From assembly GCA_024711295.1 (NCBI GenBank), contig JANJTB010000021.1, positions 144,979 to 208,978 on the forward strand: a DNA stretch of 64,000 nt, given 5' to 3'. The DNA comes from a bacterium (GTDB lineage: Bacteria > Bacteroidota > Ignavibacteria > Kapaibacteriales > UBA2268). Numbering within the stretch: position 1 is the first letter of the stretch; every line of letters starts with the position of its first letter. The notes beneath the pieces were generated by a model, which made no database searches, had not been told where the DNA came from, and saw only the letters and a list, made by a program, of their open reading frames with translations. Of the stretch, positions 8,365 through 17,108 are shown piece after piece. Position numbers and translations under genes: made by a program.

Positions 8365-10203
8365 TTATGAACTGAAAAAGAGTTTATTATAAAATTCTTG
8401 TGTTGAAACCCTAATTACTGATTTTTTCCCTTTTGGAGAGAACACTGGAATTTTATAGTTTTGGATACTTGCAATCAGATTTCGTATTTCTTCTTCTTTA
8501 AGTTCAGTACCATTTTGTACTGATGAACTTTCAGCTAATGAGGTTTGAATTTTTTCAACCTCCTGCTGGATATCAGTAAAATTTTCGCTCAGAACTGCTC
8601 TTACAAAATTATTAAGTATATACTCTTCCCGACCTTGAATTATAAAATCGGGAATTTCTGTAAATGAGATCATCTCTCCATCAATCACAGCATTAAAGCC
8701 AAAATTATTAAACTGATGGATTAGACTATTCAATTTACTTTCTGAGTATGAATCATATTTTACATTAATCGGAAACAGTAATTGTTGGACTGAATATGCT
8801 GAATGGTTCTCATTGTAGAATTTACGTGCTTTATCATAAATCATTCTTTGATGAAACCCGGACTGGTCTATGATAAGCAAATTATCATCAACCGGAATTA
8901 AAATAAATCGGTTTAAAATATAATTATATTTAATTTCCTGAGGGTTTAAAATACTGACAATTGGTATTGTGTAATTATTATCATTAACCCTATCGAAAAT
9001 ATCATCAAAAGCTGAATGTAGTCTTGGCTTAATACTGTTCTGAGAATTATCAAAGTTTTTGGCAGCGTAGTCAAATGAATTGTTCTTTGAATCTACAATC
9101 TCACCGGTCATCTTGTTAACAAATATTTTCTCATCTCCAAAAGTAACCGATGCAAATGGAGAAGCAGAAGTAATTAACTCCATATCAGGATTACTGAGAT
9201 AGTTCTCTGAGCTAAGTGCATTCATTACAGCACTTTTCAAAGAATTATATACCATTTTCTCATCATCAAATTTTACTTCATGCTTTTGAGGATGCACATT
9301 TACATCAACCTTTGAGTAATCCATTTCCAGGTTTACAATAAACACAGGTTTTTGATTACCAGACAACAGTTCTTCATAACATGAAGAAACAGCATGATAT
9401 AATGCGTTACTTTGGATTGGTCTTTTATTAAGAAAAAAATACTGACCGCTTCTGTTTTGCCTTGAAATATGTGGTTGATTTACAAAACCAGAAATTTTGA
9501 TAAATTCATTCTCATAATCCAATTTTATTAATCCGTTTTCAAGATTTTTACCAAGTAAAGAAACTATTCTATTTTCTTGTGACTCAGGCTTTAAGTCAAA
9601 AATAAGTGAATCTTCATCATAGAAAATGAATCTTTTATCAGGATTAGCCAAACAAATTTTGATTAAAGTATCTGAAATATATCTAAATTCTGTAAGATTA
9701 CTCTTCAAAAATTTCTTTCGTGCCGGAACATTATAAAATAAGTTGCGGACAAATATTTGTGTGCCATTATCACAATTAAATGGCTCTACAGAAACATCTC
9801 TCATTGGTTCAGAATCCAATCGCCAGCCATGTGGGTCCTCATTTTTCTTTGTTCTTATCTCAACATTTGCTACAGAACAAACACTAGCAAGAGCTTCACC
9901 TCTAAATCCGAAAGTTTTAATTTCTTCGAGGTCCTCGCTTTTAAATACCTTGCTGGTAGCATGACGTTTAATTGAAAGTTCCAAATCATCTTTGGTCATT
10001 CCAAAACCGTTATCAATAACATGTATTAGCGATTTACCGGCATTTTTTACTGATAATAAAATTGAATCTGCACCTGCATCAAGTGAATTCTCGACTAGTT
10101 CCTTCACTACTGATTCAGGACGCTGAACAACCTCACCTGCAGCTATTTGATTTGCAATAAAGTCAGGTAATAATCTTATTTTATTATCTTCTTGAAAATT
10201 CAT
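8365..10203 (-). CDS. mutL: DNA mismatch repair protein MutL
   Basis: MutL links MutS mismatch recognition to strand incision and excision. The GHKL ATPase head is intact: ELVENSLDAGAD (catalytic Glu), DNGFGM, and FGFRGEALASV, followed by the transducer domain. The C-terminal dimerisation domain begins at about residue 420, but its nuclease motifs are degenerate: the DQHAxxERxxxE position reads DQSGFHQRMIYD, and the region that should carry CPHGRP reads FSPKGKKS. The frame is open 27 codons upstream, but those codons lie in the preceding gene's terminator, so I start at the ATG at 10201-10203 (612 residues, MNFQEDNKIRLLPDFIANQI). It is monocistronic or weakly linked to its neighbours. Confidence 0.95.
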   Translation of the reverse strand: MNFQEDNKIRLLPDFIANQIAAGEVVQRPESVVKELVENSLDAGADSILLSVKNAGKSLIHVIDNGFGMTKDDLELSIKRHATSKVFKSEDLEEIKTFGFRGEALASVCSVANVEIRTKKNEDPHGWRLDSEPMRDVSVEPFNCDNGTQIFVRNLFYNVPARKKFLKSNLTEFRYISDTLIKICLANPDKRFIFYDEDSLIFDLKPESQENRIVSLLGKNLENGLIKLDYENEFIKISGFVNQPHISRQNRSGQYFFLNKRPIQSNALYHAVSSCYEELLSGNQKPVFIVNLEMDYSKVDVNVHPQKHEVKFDDEKMVYNSLKSAVMNALSSENYLSNPDMELITSASPFASVTFGDEKIFVNKMTGEIVDSKNNSFDYAAKNFDNSQNSIKPRLHSAFDDIFDRVNDNNYTIPIVSILNPQEIKYNYILNRFILIPVDDNLLIIDQSGFHQRMIYDKARKFYNENHSAYSVQQLLFPINVKYDSYSESKLNSLIHQFNNFGFNAVIDGEMISFTEIPDFIIQGREEYILNNFVRAVLSENFTDIQQEVEKIQTSLAESSSVQNGTELKEEEIRNLIASIQNYKIPVFSPKGKKSVIRVSTQEFYNKLFFSS

Positions 10204-10253
10204 TTTAACATAAACGATTATATTCGAAATCTCTAATAAAAAAGTTATCAACA

Positions 10254-10282
10254 CAAAAAAAGGCTGCCCAAACGGAGCAGCC
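10254..10282 (-). terminator. Intrinsic terminator after the metallopeptidase lipoprotein gene
   Basis: On the minus strand GGCTGC, a nine-base loop and GCAGCC are followed by eight T. It lies about 25 bases beyond the stop of the gene at 10308-12023. Confidence 0.85.
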
Positions 10283-10307
10283 ATTTTCTTTCAATAAACA
10301 TCACTTT

Positions 10308-12023
10308 TCAATTTACAAATTGCTTTGCATAGTATTTTGCTGATAACTTTTCACCAGTTGCTTTTTCAATCATATCATTCCAATAGTACTTAGCGCCTGG
10401 ATTGAAAATATTTTTAATAAAATATTCACCAACTTCAGTTTTGTTGAAAAAGCTAGGATTATCATTCGGATTTACTTTCAGAACCTTTTCTGAAATAGTA
10501 TAATATAGCTGTGATGCAAATAATTCGCCCAAATGATAATTATGATAATAACATGGTGATGTAGCAATATGAATTTTTGTTGCCCAATCAGGCATATTGC
10601 GGTTTACAGGTCTTTTTATCATTTGATATTTTTCTACTAAATCCCACCATAATTTATTCAAGTCCTGGTCCGGGTCAGCATACATAGCTTTCTCGAACCT
10701 ATACATTACCTGTGACCAACGGCTAAACACGAGCTGTTGAAGTTTAAGCATTTTATGACTATCTTCTGCAATCTTATTTTTATCTTCGTCACTAATTCCA
10801 AGCATATCTTGCATCCAATTTGGATTGAGTGCAAATCTGCCAAAAATCATGGCAACAGCTTCAGTTGTAAAGATGTGAGCTGGTGTTTTCAAGCCCCAAG
10901 GTAAGTTATCATCATAATAATTTTCGTAAAGTGCATGACCATATTCATGTAGCATAGTTTCTGCCCATCTTGCAGAATTTGTAACATTACACAATACTCT
11001 GATATCCCTTTTTTCTCTATCAATATTTATGCAATATGCATGCTGATTCTTATTGTTTTTGGGATAAAGATCAGAATTCTCTACTAGTTTATCAATAGGC
11101 AATCCAATTGATGAAAAATAATCAACAGAAAGCTTAACAACATCCTTATCTTTGTAAAATGTATCGTGGTCAACAGAGTAAATTTTTGGAGCTTCCTGGA
11201 AGTATCTGTTTTGATAATGCCAAGGCATTAATTTCTCGGCAGGAATTTTATGCCTTTGTGACATATAAGTGTCAATTTCAGACTTCAGCTTGCTAAACTC
11301 ATCTTTTGTCAATGCGTCTAATTCGTCAAATAATTTGGCAACGTCTTCAGGATTTTGGTCAGATAATTTTAAAGACATTTCGTGATAATTATTAAATCCG
11401 AGTTCTTTTGCAATTTCATTTCTAAGTTTTACTAAACTTATGATATCATCTTTTACAAGTGGACCAATTTCTTTATGTGAATTCCAAATTTGCTCAAGTT
11501 CCTTTTGATTAGTTGAATTTTTTAGAATGTCCTCAACTTGATTGTCATCATAAACTTTGCTTCCAATTTTAGCTCTGAAATTAGAATATTTCAACTCAAT
11601 CGCACTTTGCATTTTGGATAGTTCATCAAGTTTTTTGATGTCAATTTGTTTCGATAAAAGCTCATTATAGAGAATTTCAGCAGAACGCCTAAGCAAGCTG
11701 TCTTTAATCAGGTCAGATTCTTTGAAGTCACGTAGTTTAACGAAATAATCCTTGTTGCTTAGAATTTTATTTAATTCCATATCGTATTGTTGAACTTTGT
11801 TCCAATTTTCTTCGTTGCTGTTGATTGAAGCTTCGAAATATGCTAAAGCCATATTCGAATAACTTTCAGAAATCTTTTTTGTTAATTCATCATAGAATGT
11901 CTTAAACTTGTTTTCCATCTCTTGAACCTCTTTGTTTGCTATTTCCTGTTCTTTATTATTCGAACATGAAACTATAAAAAGAAAAGCAAAACTAATTATT
12001 AATAAAAGTTTTCTAAAATCCAT
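10308..12023 (-). CDS. Lipoprotein zinc metallopeptidase, M2/M3-like gluzincin
   Basis: This predicted envelope lipoprotein should be a peptidyl-dipeptidase or oligopeptidase. The signal peptide ends in a lipobox (FIVSC, Cys 20). The zinc motif is HEYGH at residues 359-363, and the probable third ligand is Glu 388 in TTEAVAMIFG, a 28- to 29-residue spacing that resembles angiotensin-converting-enzyme (M2) peptidases more than M3. A helical N-terminal half precedes the catalytic domain, and motifs such as KIHIATSPCYYHNYHLGEL match the C-terminal half of M2-type enzymes. The length is 571 residues. The ATG has AGGAG seven bases upstream. Terminators lie on both sides, so it is monocistronic. 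The substrate is unknown; peptide scavenging is likely. Confidence 0.82.
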   Translation of the reverse strand: MDFRKLLLIISFAFLFIVSCSNNKEQEIANKEVQEMENKFKTFYDELTKKISESYSNMALAYFEASINSNEENWNKVQQYDMELNKILSNKDYFVKLRDFKESDLIKDSLLRRSAEILYNELLSKQIDIKKLDELSKMQSAIELKYSNFRAKIGSKVYDDNQVEDILKNSTNQKELEQIWNSHKEIGPLVKDDIISLVKLRNEIAKELGFNNYHEMSLKLSDQNPEDVAKLFDELDALTKDEFSKLKSEIDTYMSQRHKIPAEKLMPWHYQNRYFQEAPKIYSVDHDTFYKDKDVVKLSVDYFSSIGLPIDKLVENSDLYPKNNKNQHAYCINIDREKRDIRVLCNVTNSARWAETMLHEYGHALYENYYDDNLPWGLKTPAHIFTTEAVAMIFGRFALNPNWMQDMLGISDEDKNKIAEDSHKMLKLQQLVFSRWSQVMYRFEKAMYADPDQDLNKLWWDLVEKYQMIKRPVNRNMPDWATKIHIATSPCYYHNYHLGELFASQLYYTISEKVLKVNPNDNPSFFNKTEVGEYFIKNIFNPGAKYYWNDMIEKATGEKLSAKYYAKQFVN

Positions 12024-12045
12024 AATAATCTCCTAAAATATGTCA

Positions 12046-12103
12046 TTAAAAAAACTCCGGATATCAATATCTTCAATTAATTATAGCTATTAATCCCGGA
12101 GTT
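12046..12103 (-). terminator. Intrinsic terminator of the nuoGHI operon
   Basis: On the minus strand AACTCCGG and CCGGAGTT pair across a loop of about 35 bases, followed immediately by a T-rich run. The stem starts 13 bases after the nuoI stop. The large loop makes it less typical. Confidence 0.65.
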
Positions 12104-12115
12104 AAATTAAATAAA

Positions 12116-12613
12116 TTATCTGTACTGACGTAAGAATTCAAGTCTGTCTTGAAGTTGAGCTACAGGTACAAGCAACCTTTCTTTGTCCATTATTGCTTCT
12201 TGCTGGCTTTGGAAAACTAATTCATAATCTTTGCTCATGACAATTGCTTCTTCAGGGCATACTTCTTCACAGAATCCACAATAAATACACCTTAGCATAT
12301 TAATCTCGAATTTAGCAGGAAACCTCTCTTTGTCTTTGTCGGTTTCACCCGCCTGAACTTCGATAGCCAGTGCCGGACATACCCTAGAACATAATCCGCA
12401 AGCAACACATCTTTCACCTGAATCCTCATGTACAAGCACGGGCCTGCCCCTGTAAGAACCTTCTGGTTCCCATCTTTCTTCAGGATACTGGCGAGTAAAT
12501 TTTGGCTTGAACATTTCTTTTAAAGTCAAACCCAAGCCCTTAGCAATTTCAGGTATATATATTTTTTCCCAAAAACTTAATCTTTCCGCTTCTGTATTTT
12601 TAGTGTTATTCAT
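12116..12613 (-). CDS. nuoI: NADH-quinone oxidoreductase subunit I (2x[4Fe-4S])
   Basis: NuoI carries clusters N6a and N6b, which pass electrons from NuoG towards the quinone site of complex I. Two ferredoxin motifs are visible: Cys 69, 72, 75, 79 ([12 protein letters not shown]) and Cys 109, 112, 115, 119 ([12 protein letters not shown]). The N-terminal [20 protein letters not shown] segment is the usual amphipathic stretch that lies on the membrane. At 165 residues it has typical length. It is the last gene of a nuoG-nuoH-nuoI group and is followed by a terminator. Confidence 0.95.
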   Translation of the reverse strand: MNNTKNTEAERLSFWEKIYIPEIAKGLGLTLKEMFKPKFTRQYPEERWEPEGSYRGRPVLVHEDSGERCVACGLCSRVCPALAIEVQAGETDKDKERFPAKFEINMLRCIYCGFCEEVCPEEAIVMSKDYELVFQSQQEAIMDKERLLVPVAQLQDRLEFLRQYR

Positions 12614-12666
12614 AACACACCTAATTCCAAATTATTAAAAAATAATCTTAACATCAACTCAATAAA

Positions 12667-13719
12667 TTATTTCAGATATAAAACACCTAAAGCTGTCAAT
12701 AGCACATTTAACAATGAAATTGGCAGTAATATTTTCCAACCTAAATTCATTAACTGATCATAACGGAATCTTGGTATTGACCATCTTACCCAAATAAAGA
12801 AAAACAGTAGCATCAGAACTTTGATGAAAAATACCAGGAAGTGAGCAGCAGCCAAAGCTATTGAACCATCCTTCAATCCGAGAGTTTCAGCAGGTACAGG
12901 TAAAGCCCACCCACCCAAGTAAAATAAAACTATCAAAACTGATGATGTTGTCATATTTGCATATTCAGCCAAGAAGAACATACCAAATTTCATTCCAGAA
13001 TATTCAGTATTGAATCCACCTACCAACTCTGGTTCAGCTTCGGGGAGGTCGAATGGTGCTCTGTTAGTTTCTGCAAATGCAGTAATTAGAAAAATCACAA
13101 AACCAACCGGTTGAAGAAAAATGTTCCAACGCCATCCATCCCATGCCAGTTGATGATTCACGATATCGTTAAGCGATAAAGAACCTGTAATCAATACAAT
13201 ACCAATTAAAGATAAACCCATGGATAATTCGTAAGAAATCATTTGAGCTGATGAGCGCAAACCACCTAAAAGTGAATATTTGTTGTTAGACGACCAACCG
13301 GCCAAAGTAATACCATAGACTCCAACTGAAGTCATTGCCAATATAAAAAGTAAACCTACATTTATATCAGGAGCTATACCCATATATATTCTTCTGTCTC
13401 CTATATCAACATAGCTGGAAAAAGGTATTACAGCCCAAACTGCAATTGCAATGCTAAGTGATAATACAGGAGCTAAAGAATGAAAGAATTTATCAGCATT
13501 CTTTGGAACAATGTCTTCTTTCAAAAACAATTTGAATACATCTGCAAACGGTTGAAGTGTTCCAAAAGGACCAACTCTGTTAGGTCCAATTCTATTTTGT
13601 GCAAATGCTGATATCTTACGTTCTAAATAAACATTTAATGCTGCCATTAACTGAATACCGCCAACAACAGCCAAAGCTTTGATACTTGCTTCAATAATTG
13701 TCCAAATAATTTCAGGCAT
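12667..13719 (-). CDS. nuoH: NADH-quinone oxidoreductase subunit H
   Basis: NuoH (ND1) is the integral membrane subunit that forms much of the quinone chamber of complex I. It is 350 residues with about eight hydrophobic helices. Family motifs are YLERKISAFAQNRIGPNRVG, which contacts the peripheral arm, and ETNRAPFDLPEAEPELVGGF with the acidic residues of the quinone tunnel. It lies 32 bases after nuoG and 53 bases before nuoI. Confidence 0.96.
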   Translation of the reverse strand: MPEIIWTIIEASIKALAVVGGIQLMAALNVYLERKISAFAQNRIGPNRVGPFGTLQPFADVFKLFLKEDIVPKNADKFFHSLAPVLSLSIAIAVWAVIPFSSYVDIGDRRIYMGIAPDINVGLLFILAMTSVGVYGITLAGWSSNNKYSLLGGLRSSAQMISYELSMGLSLIGIVLITGSLSLNDIVNHQLAWDGWRWNIFLQPVGFVIFLITAFAETNRAPFDLPEAEPELVGGFNTEYSGMKFGMFFLAEYANMTTSSVLIVLFYLGGWALPVPAETLGLKDGSIALAAAHFLVFFIKVLMLLFFFIWVRWSIPRFRYDQLMNLGWKILLPISLLNVLLTALGVLYLK

Positions 13720-13751
13720 ATTTTAGTCTGTTCTTTTGTTTTTAAAAAAAA

Positions 13752-15524
13752 TTATTCAGGTTTCATTACATGAGAATCGTAATTGTTTAATATCGGATCA
13801 GGCCTGTCTGCTCTGTATAAAATAAGCCCTTGATGTAAATCCAATTTATCGTAATTCATATTTTTAAAACCCATAAGTTTAGAAGATATTTCCTCAAAAA
13901 TATCTTCCGACCTCTTATATGACCACGAAGCATTCATTGCATTAGCAACAGCCTGAATGATTTTCCAACTTTGTTTGCAATTGCGGGCTTCATGCTGAGT
14001 CCATCTATCATTGAATGAGCCAAACTTATCGAGCCGGCTCATTTTTAACCCCATGAATCTCATATTTTCTTTTGTTACAATAGCAGGGGTAAAATGTTGA
14101 ACACGTTTGTCCTTATTCGTGTAAGTGCCTTCAATTTCAGCATAAGTTGAAGCAGCCAAAACAATGTGAGCTTTGTTGGTAACAGCATTATGATTGTAAT
14201 ACATTACAACCAATAACTCCAACTTATCTAAATGTTCGATGATATGCTCATGATGTTTGAAATCTTCTTCCATTACTATCAAACATTTTATTTTTCCAGA
14301 GCTAATAGCACCAGCGAGTTCATTAACTTTATAGTTTGAACTTTGAGAACCTCCCAAAATTTCAGTAGCACCATTCGAATTAGGAGAACGGTCAGCAACA
14401 CCTAAAAAGTTATCTTCAAAAGATTTGTCAATGTGACTAAAAAAGTCAATGTTATTTGACTTCACCACTTGTCTTGCAAATTTTTGAAACGCATAGTTAT
14501 CTTCATTTGTTGCTTTTGCAGATGATAAAAAGAAAATTTCAGAAGGCTTAAACTTGTTAATTTGTATAGCTGTTTCTTGTATTGCATCCTGCCATTCAAC
14601 TTTTTCTAATTTACCATCTATACGAATCATAGGTTCAGTGATTCTATTCTGATTAACAAAATCATAATGATTCAATCTTGCATCATCACTCAACCAATAT
14701 TTATTGACATACATATTTGTTCTTGGTTGAACTCTTAGTATTTCATTATTTCTGACACCTAATTTAGTATTCGAACCTGTAGAATCAGCAAATGAAATTG
14801 AATCATTGAAGCTCATATCCCACACTCTTGATTTAAATCTGAAATCAGGGCTTGTAAGAGCACCTACGGGACAAATCTCAATTACATTCATCGAATACGG
14901 GTTGTCAAATTCCTCACCATCTGCAACTTTAATAGTTACATGGTCCCCGCGCTGAACGAAGGATAAAACGTCCTGCTTGGCAACTTCCTGAGCATATCTG
15001 ATACATCTTGAGCAAGAAATACATCTCTCAGCATCATACATTACATTTGGACCCCATTTTTGACGTTTATCTTTGTGGTTTTTGGTTTCAACAAAACGAC
15101 TTTCACCATTAGAATGATTGAAGGCATAATCCTGAAGTTTACATTCGCCTGCTTCGTCACAGATAGGGCAGTCAAGTGGATGATTTATCAGCAGAAATTC
15201 CATTACAGCTTCCTGCGCTTCAATGACTTTAGCGTTATTGACATTTACATACATACCATCACTAACAGGAGTACCGCATGCGATTTGCAATTTAGGGATG
15301 TAAGAAATTACAGGATTATTGTTTTCGTCCAGTTCGACACTTCCATCAGCAGACCTTTTTGGTGAGCCAACCTCTACCAAACACATTCTACAATTTCCGG
15401 CAACAGATAACTCAGGATGCCAACAAAAATGGGGAACTTGCATACCATTCTCATAAGCTGCTTCAATTATCGTCTTGCCTGCTTTTGTCTCAATTTTTTT
15501 GCCATCTATAAAAATTTGAGGCAT
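13752..15524 (-). CDS. nuoG: NADH-quinone oxidoreductase subunit G
   Basis: NuoG is the iron-sulphur subunit that relays electrons from the NADH module to the connecting module. The N-terminal [2Fe-2S] domain shows CWHPELSVAGNCRMCLVEVG. Then come the His/Cys [4Fe-4S] region (CDEAGECKLQDYAF), CISCSRCIRYAQEV and ICPVGALTS. A molybdopterin-oxidoreductase-like domain begins after residue 260. The protein is 590 residues, much shorter than the roughly 900 of E. coli NuoG, so the C-terminal molybdopterin-like part is abbreviated. It is the first gene of this cluster; nuoE and nuoF, usually next to it, are absent here. Confidence 0.93.
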   Translation of the reverse strand: MPQIFIDGKKIETKAGKTIIEAAYENGMQVPHFCWHPELSVAGNCRMCLVEVGSPKRSADGSVELDENNNPVISYIPKLQIACGTPVSDGMYVNVNNAKVIEAQEAVMEFLLINHPLDCPICDEAGECKLQDYAFNHSNGESRFVETKNHKDKRQKWGPNVMYDAERCISCSRCIRYAQEVAKQDVLSFVQRGDHVTIKVADGEEFDNPYSMNVIEICPVGALTSPDFRFKSRVWDMSFNDSISFADSTGSNTKLGVRNNEILRVQPRTNMYVNKYWLSDDARLNHYDFVNQNRITEPMIRIDGKLEKVEWQDAIQETAIQINKFKPSEIFFLSSAKATNEDNYAFQKFARQVVKSNNIDFFSHIDKSFEDNFLGVADRSPNSNGATEILGGSQSSNYKVNELAGAISSGKIKCLIVMEEDFKHHEHIIEHLDKLELLVVMYYNHNAVTNKAHIVLAASTYAEIEGTYTNKDKRVQHFTPAIVTKENMRFMGLKMSRLDKFGSFNDRWTQHEARNCKQSWKIIQAVANAMNASWSYKRSEDIFEEISSKLMGFKNMNYDKLDLHQGLILYRADRPDPILNNYDSHVMKPE

Positions 15525-15565
15525 TTGTTATGCTCCGATTTATATATTTAATACGTTTAATAGAT

Positions 15566-15584
15566 TGTGAAAAATAAATTCACA
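15566..15584. promoter_or_regulatory. Inverted repeat upstream of nuoG, possible operator
   Basis: TGTGAA and TTCACA are separated by seven bases, 42 bp before the nuoG start. The half-sites resemble those of CRP/FNR-family or Rex regulators, but the spacing fits neither standard. The rest of the 183-base gap (15525-15707) is AT-rich and shows no gene. Confidence 0.3.
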
Positions 15585-15707
15585 TTCTGCACAAAAAATC
15601 ATTGCAAAATACAAAAAAAAACTTGGAAATAAAATTGTGAATAACTGATTTCTTAGATTTTTATTATTTGTTTAGATTATTTTATGTTTTTTTGTGACAA
15701 AAAGAAA

Positions 15708-16403
15708 TTACTCAAGCTCAGCTTCAATTTTTCGCCATATTTTTTGACATGGGAAATTATTCTCAAAAAGTGGATTACCAATAATTACAGAGTCAATGGA
15801 TGATTTTATTTTATTAAGTCGGAGTAAATCCTGAGAATTATTTATCCCGCCATATAAAGTAAATTTAAAAAACGAACTAATTTTATTTATTTTGTCAATA
15901 ATCGAAAAATCGAATTGCCGAATATTATAGTTTTCGGTTCCAAGTACAATTCTTTTAATACCATACTTTGAGTATTTTTCTAAATATTCTTCACTCAAAG
16001 CATTTAATGTGACAAAACCACATATTGAATTAGCCGTATATACTTCAATCACTTTAGCTAATTCAATATCAGGAATTTTATCAACTTCAATAATTAATCT
16101 GAAAACTCCTGCATCAAAAACCATTGTGCAAGTCTCAAAGGATTCAATTTTGGTATGAATTTGTACAGGTACATCTGTAGATTTAGTGATAAGACTAATC
16201 AGTTCAAAATCAAAAGAAGAATTACCAAAAATTGAGTCCCTGTCAATAATATGTATTGATTTAAAATTCTCCTTTCGGAGAAGCTTAATCAATTCTTGAG
16301 GGTTTTTCTGTAAATTATGGTAAATTTTATCAGTATTATCTAAGCCAATAATACATCTGCAACACTTACCGTTTTCAATTTCGAATGATGGTATCACTAA
16401 CAT
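15708..16403 (-). CDS. HisA/HisF-like TIM-barrel protein, probably non-canonical
   Basis: The sequence follows the HisA fold (phosphoribosylformimino-AICAR-phosphate isomerase) along its 231 residues: VIPSFEIENGKCCR at the start, SIHIIDRDSIFG, and YGGINNSQDLLRL plus VIIGNPLFE as the second phosphate-binding half. The catalytic positions are changed. The first Asp of HisA (IPAxD) is Glu 8, and the second (GLDxR) is replaced in CGFVTLNA. It may be a paralogue recruited to another sugar-phosphate reaction, or an inactive relative. No other histidine genes are nearby. It begins one base after ruvA ends and is probably co-transcribed with it. I am confident of the fold and not of the reaction. Confidence 0.7.
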   Translation of the reverse strand: MLVIPSFEIENGKCCRCIIGLDNTDKIYHNLQKNPQELIKLLRKENFKSIHIIDRDSIFGNSSFDFELISLITKSTDVPVQIHTKIESFETCTMVFDAGVFRLIIEVDKIPDIELAKVIEVYTANSICGFVTLNALSEEYLEKYSKYGIKRIVLGTENYNIRQFDFSIIDKINKISSFFKFTLYGGINNSQDLLRLNKIKSSIDSVIIGNPLFENNFPCQKIWRKIEAELE

Positions 16404-16404
16404 A

Positions 16405-17004
16405 TTACATCATAGTAAATTTTAATGCATTTTTTATTAAAGACTCAACGTTGAATGTATCACCAAGCTGGGACTGAGCAGCTTTAACTGACTTTTCAGC
16501 AACATTTCTAGAATAACCTAAAGATACAAGCGCTGAGATTGCCTCCCCTACTGATGTATTATTAACGCTGTCTATTCCACTTATTGAACCTGAATCACTC
16601 AGCATTATAATTTTTTCTTTTAACTCAAAGCATAATCTTTCTGCTGTTTTCTTTCCTATACCCGGTAATTTCTGCAATGCTGCTAAATTCTGGTGAGTTA
16701 TAAATCTTACCAAATCATTTACAGAAACAGAAGACAAAATACCCAAAGCTGTCTTTCCCCCTATTCCTGAAACAGAATTAAGCAATAAAAATGCAGATTT
16801 CTCGGACTCACTTATAAATCCAAACAAATTTACTGAATCTTCTCTAAGTTGATAAACAATATGAAAAAATATTTGTTCACCAATCTTTGGCAAAGATTCG
16901 GAAGTTGTTACAGTTATGTTAACTAAATATCCAACCCCGCCACATTCTACTGTTGCTGTGGTGCTGTCTTTTAAAATAAGCTTTCCATTCAAACTTGCTA
17001 TCAT
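16405..17004 (-). CDS. ruvA: Holliday junction branch migration protein RuvA
   Basis: RuvA binds four-way junctions as a tetramer and loads the RuvB motor. The protein has 199 residues with the three expected parts: an OB-fold N-terminus (MIASLNGKLILKDSTTATVECGG region), two helix-hairpin-helix motifs (LLNSVSGIGGKTALGILS and LQKLPGIGKKTAERLCFELK), and a C-terminal RuvB-binding domain (AISALVSLGYSRNVAEKSV). It is co-oriented with, and one base ahead of, the HisA-like gene. Confidence 0.96.
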   Translation of the reverse strand: MIASLNGKLILKDSTTATVECGGVGYLVNITVTTSESLPKIGEQIFFHIVYQLREDSVNLFGFISESEKSAFLLLNSVSGIGGKTALGILSSVSVNDLVRFITHQNLAALQKLPGIGKKTAERLCFELKEKIIMLSDSGSISGIDSVNNTSVGEAISALVSLGYSRNVAEKSVKAAQSQLGDTFNVESLIKNALKFTMM

Positions 17005-17055
17005 TATAGTCTTTTTTTCTTAGTTGCTTGTGTTATCAATATAGCAAACAAAAAT

Positions 17056-17083
17056 AAAAAAAAGCAGGAAATTAACCTGCTTT
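17056..17083 (-). terminator. Intrinsic terminator after the T9SS Asp-box gene
   Basis: On the minus strand AAAGCAGG and CCTGCTTT form a perfect 8-bp stem with a seven-base loop followed by a T run. It is about 25 bases after the stop of the gene at 17109. Confidence 0.85.
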
Positions 17084-17108
17084 TAATATTAATTTAACCC
17101 CAAAAATG

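Noticed and set aside
10204..10284. 27-codon N-terminal extension of mutL
   Set aside because: It lies across the terminator stem of the neighbouring gene, and MutL normally starts just before IRLLPDFIANQIAAGEV.
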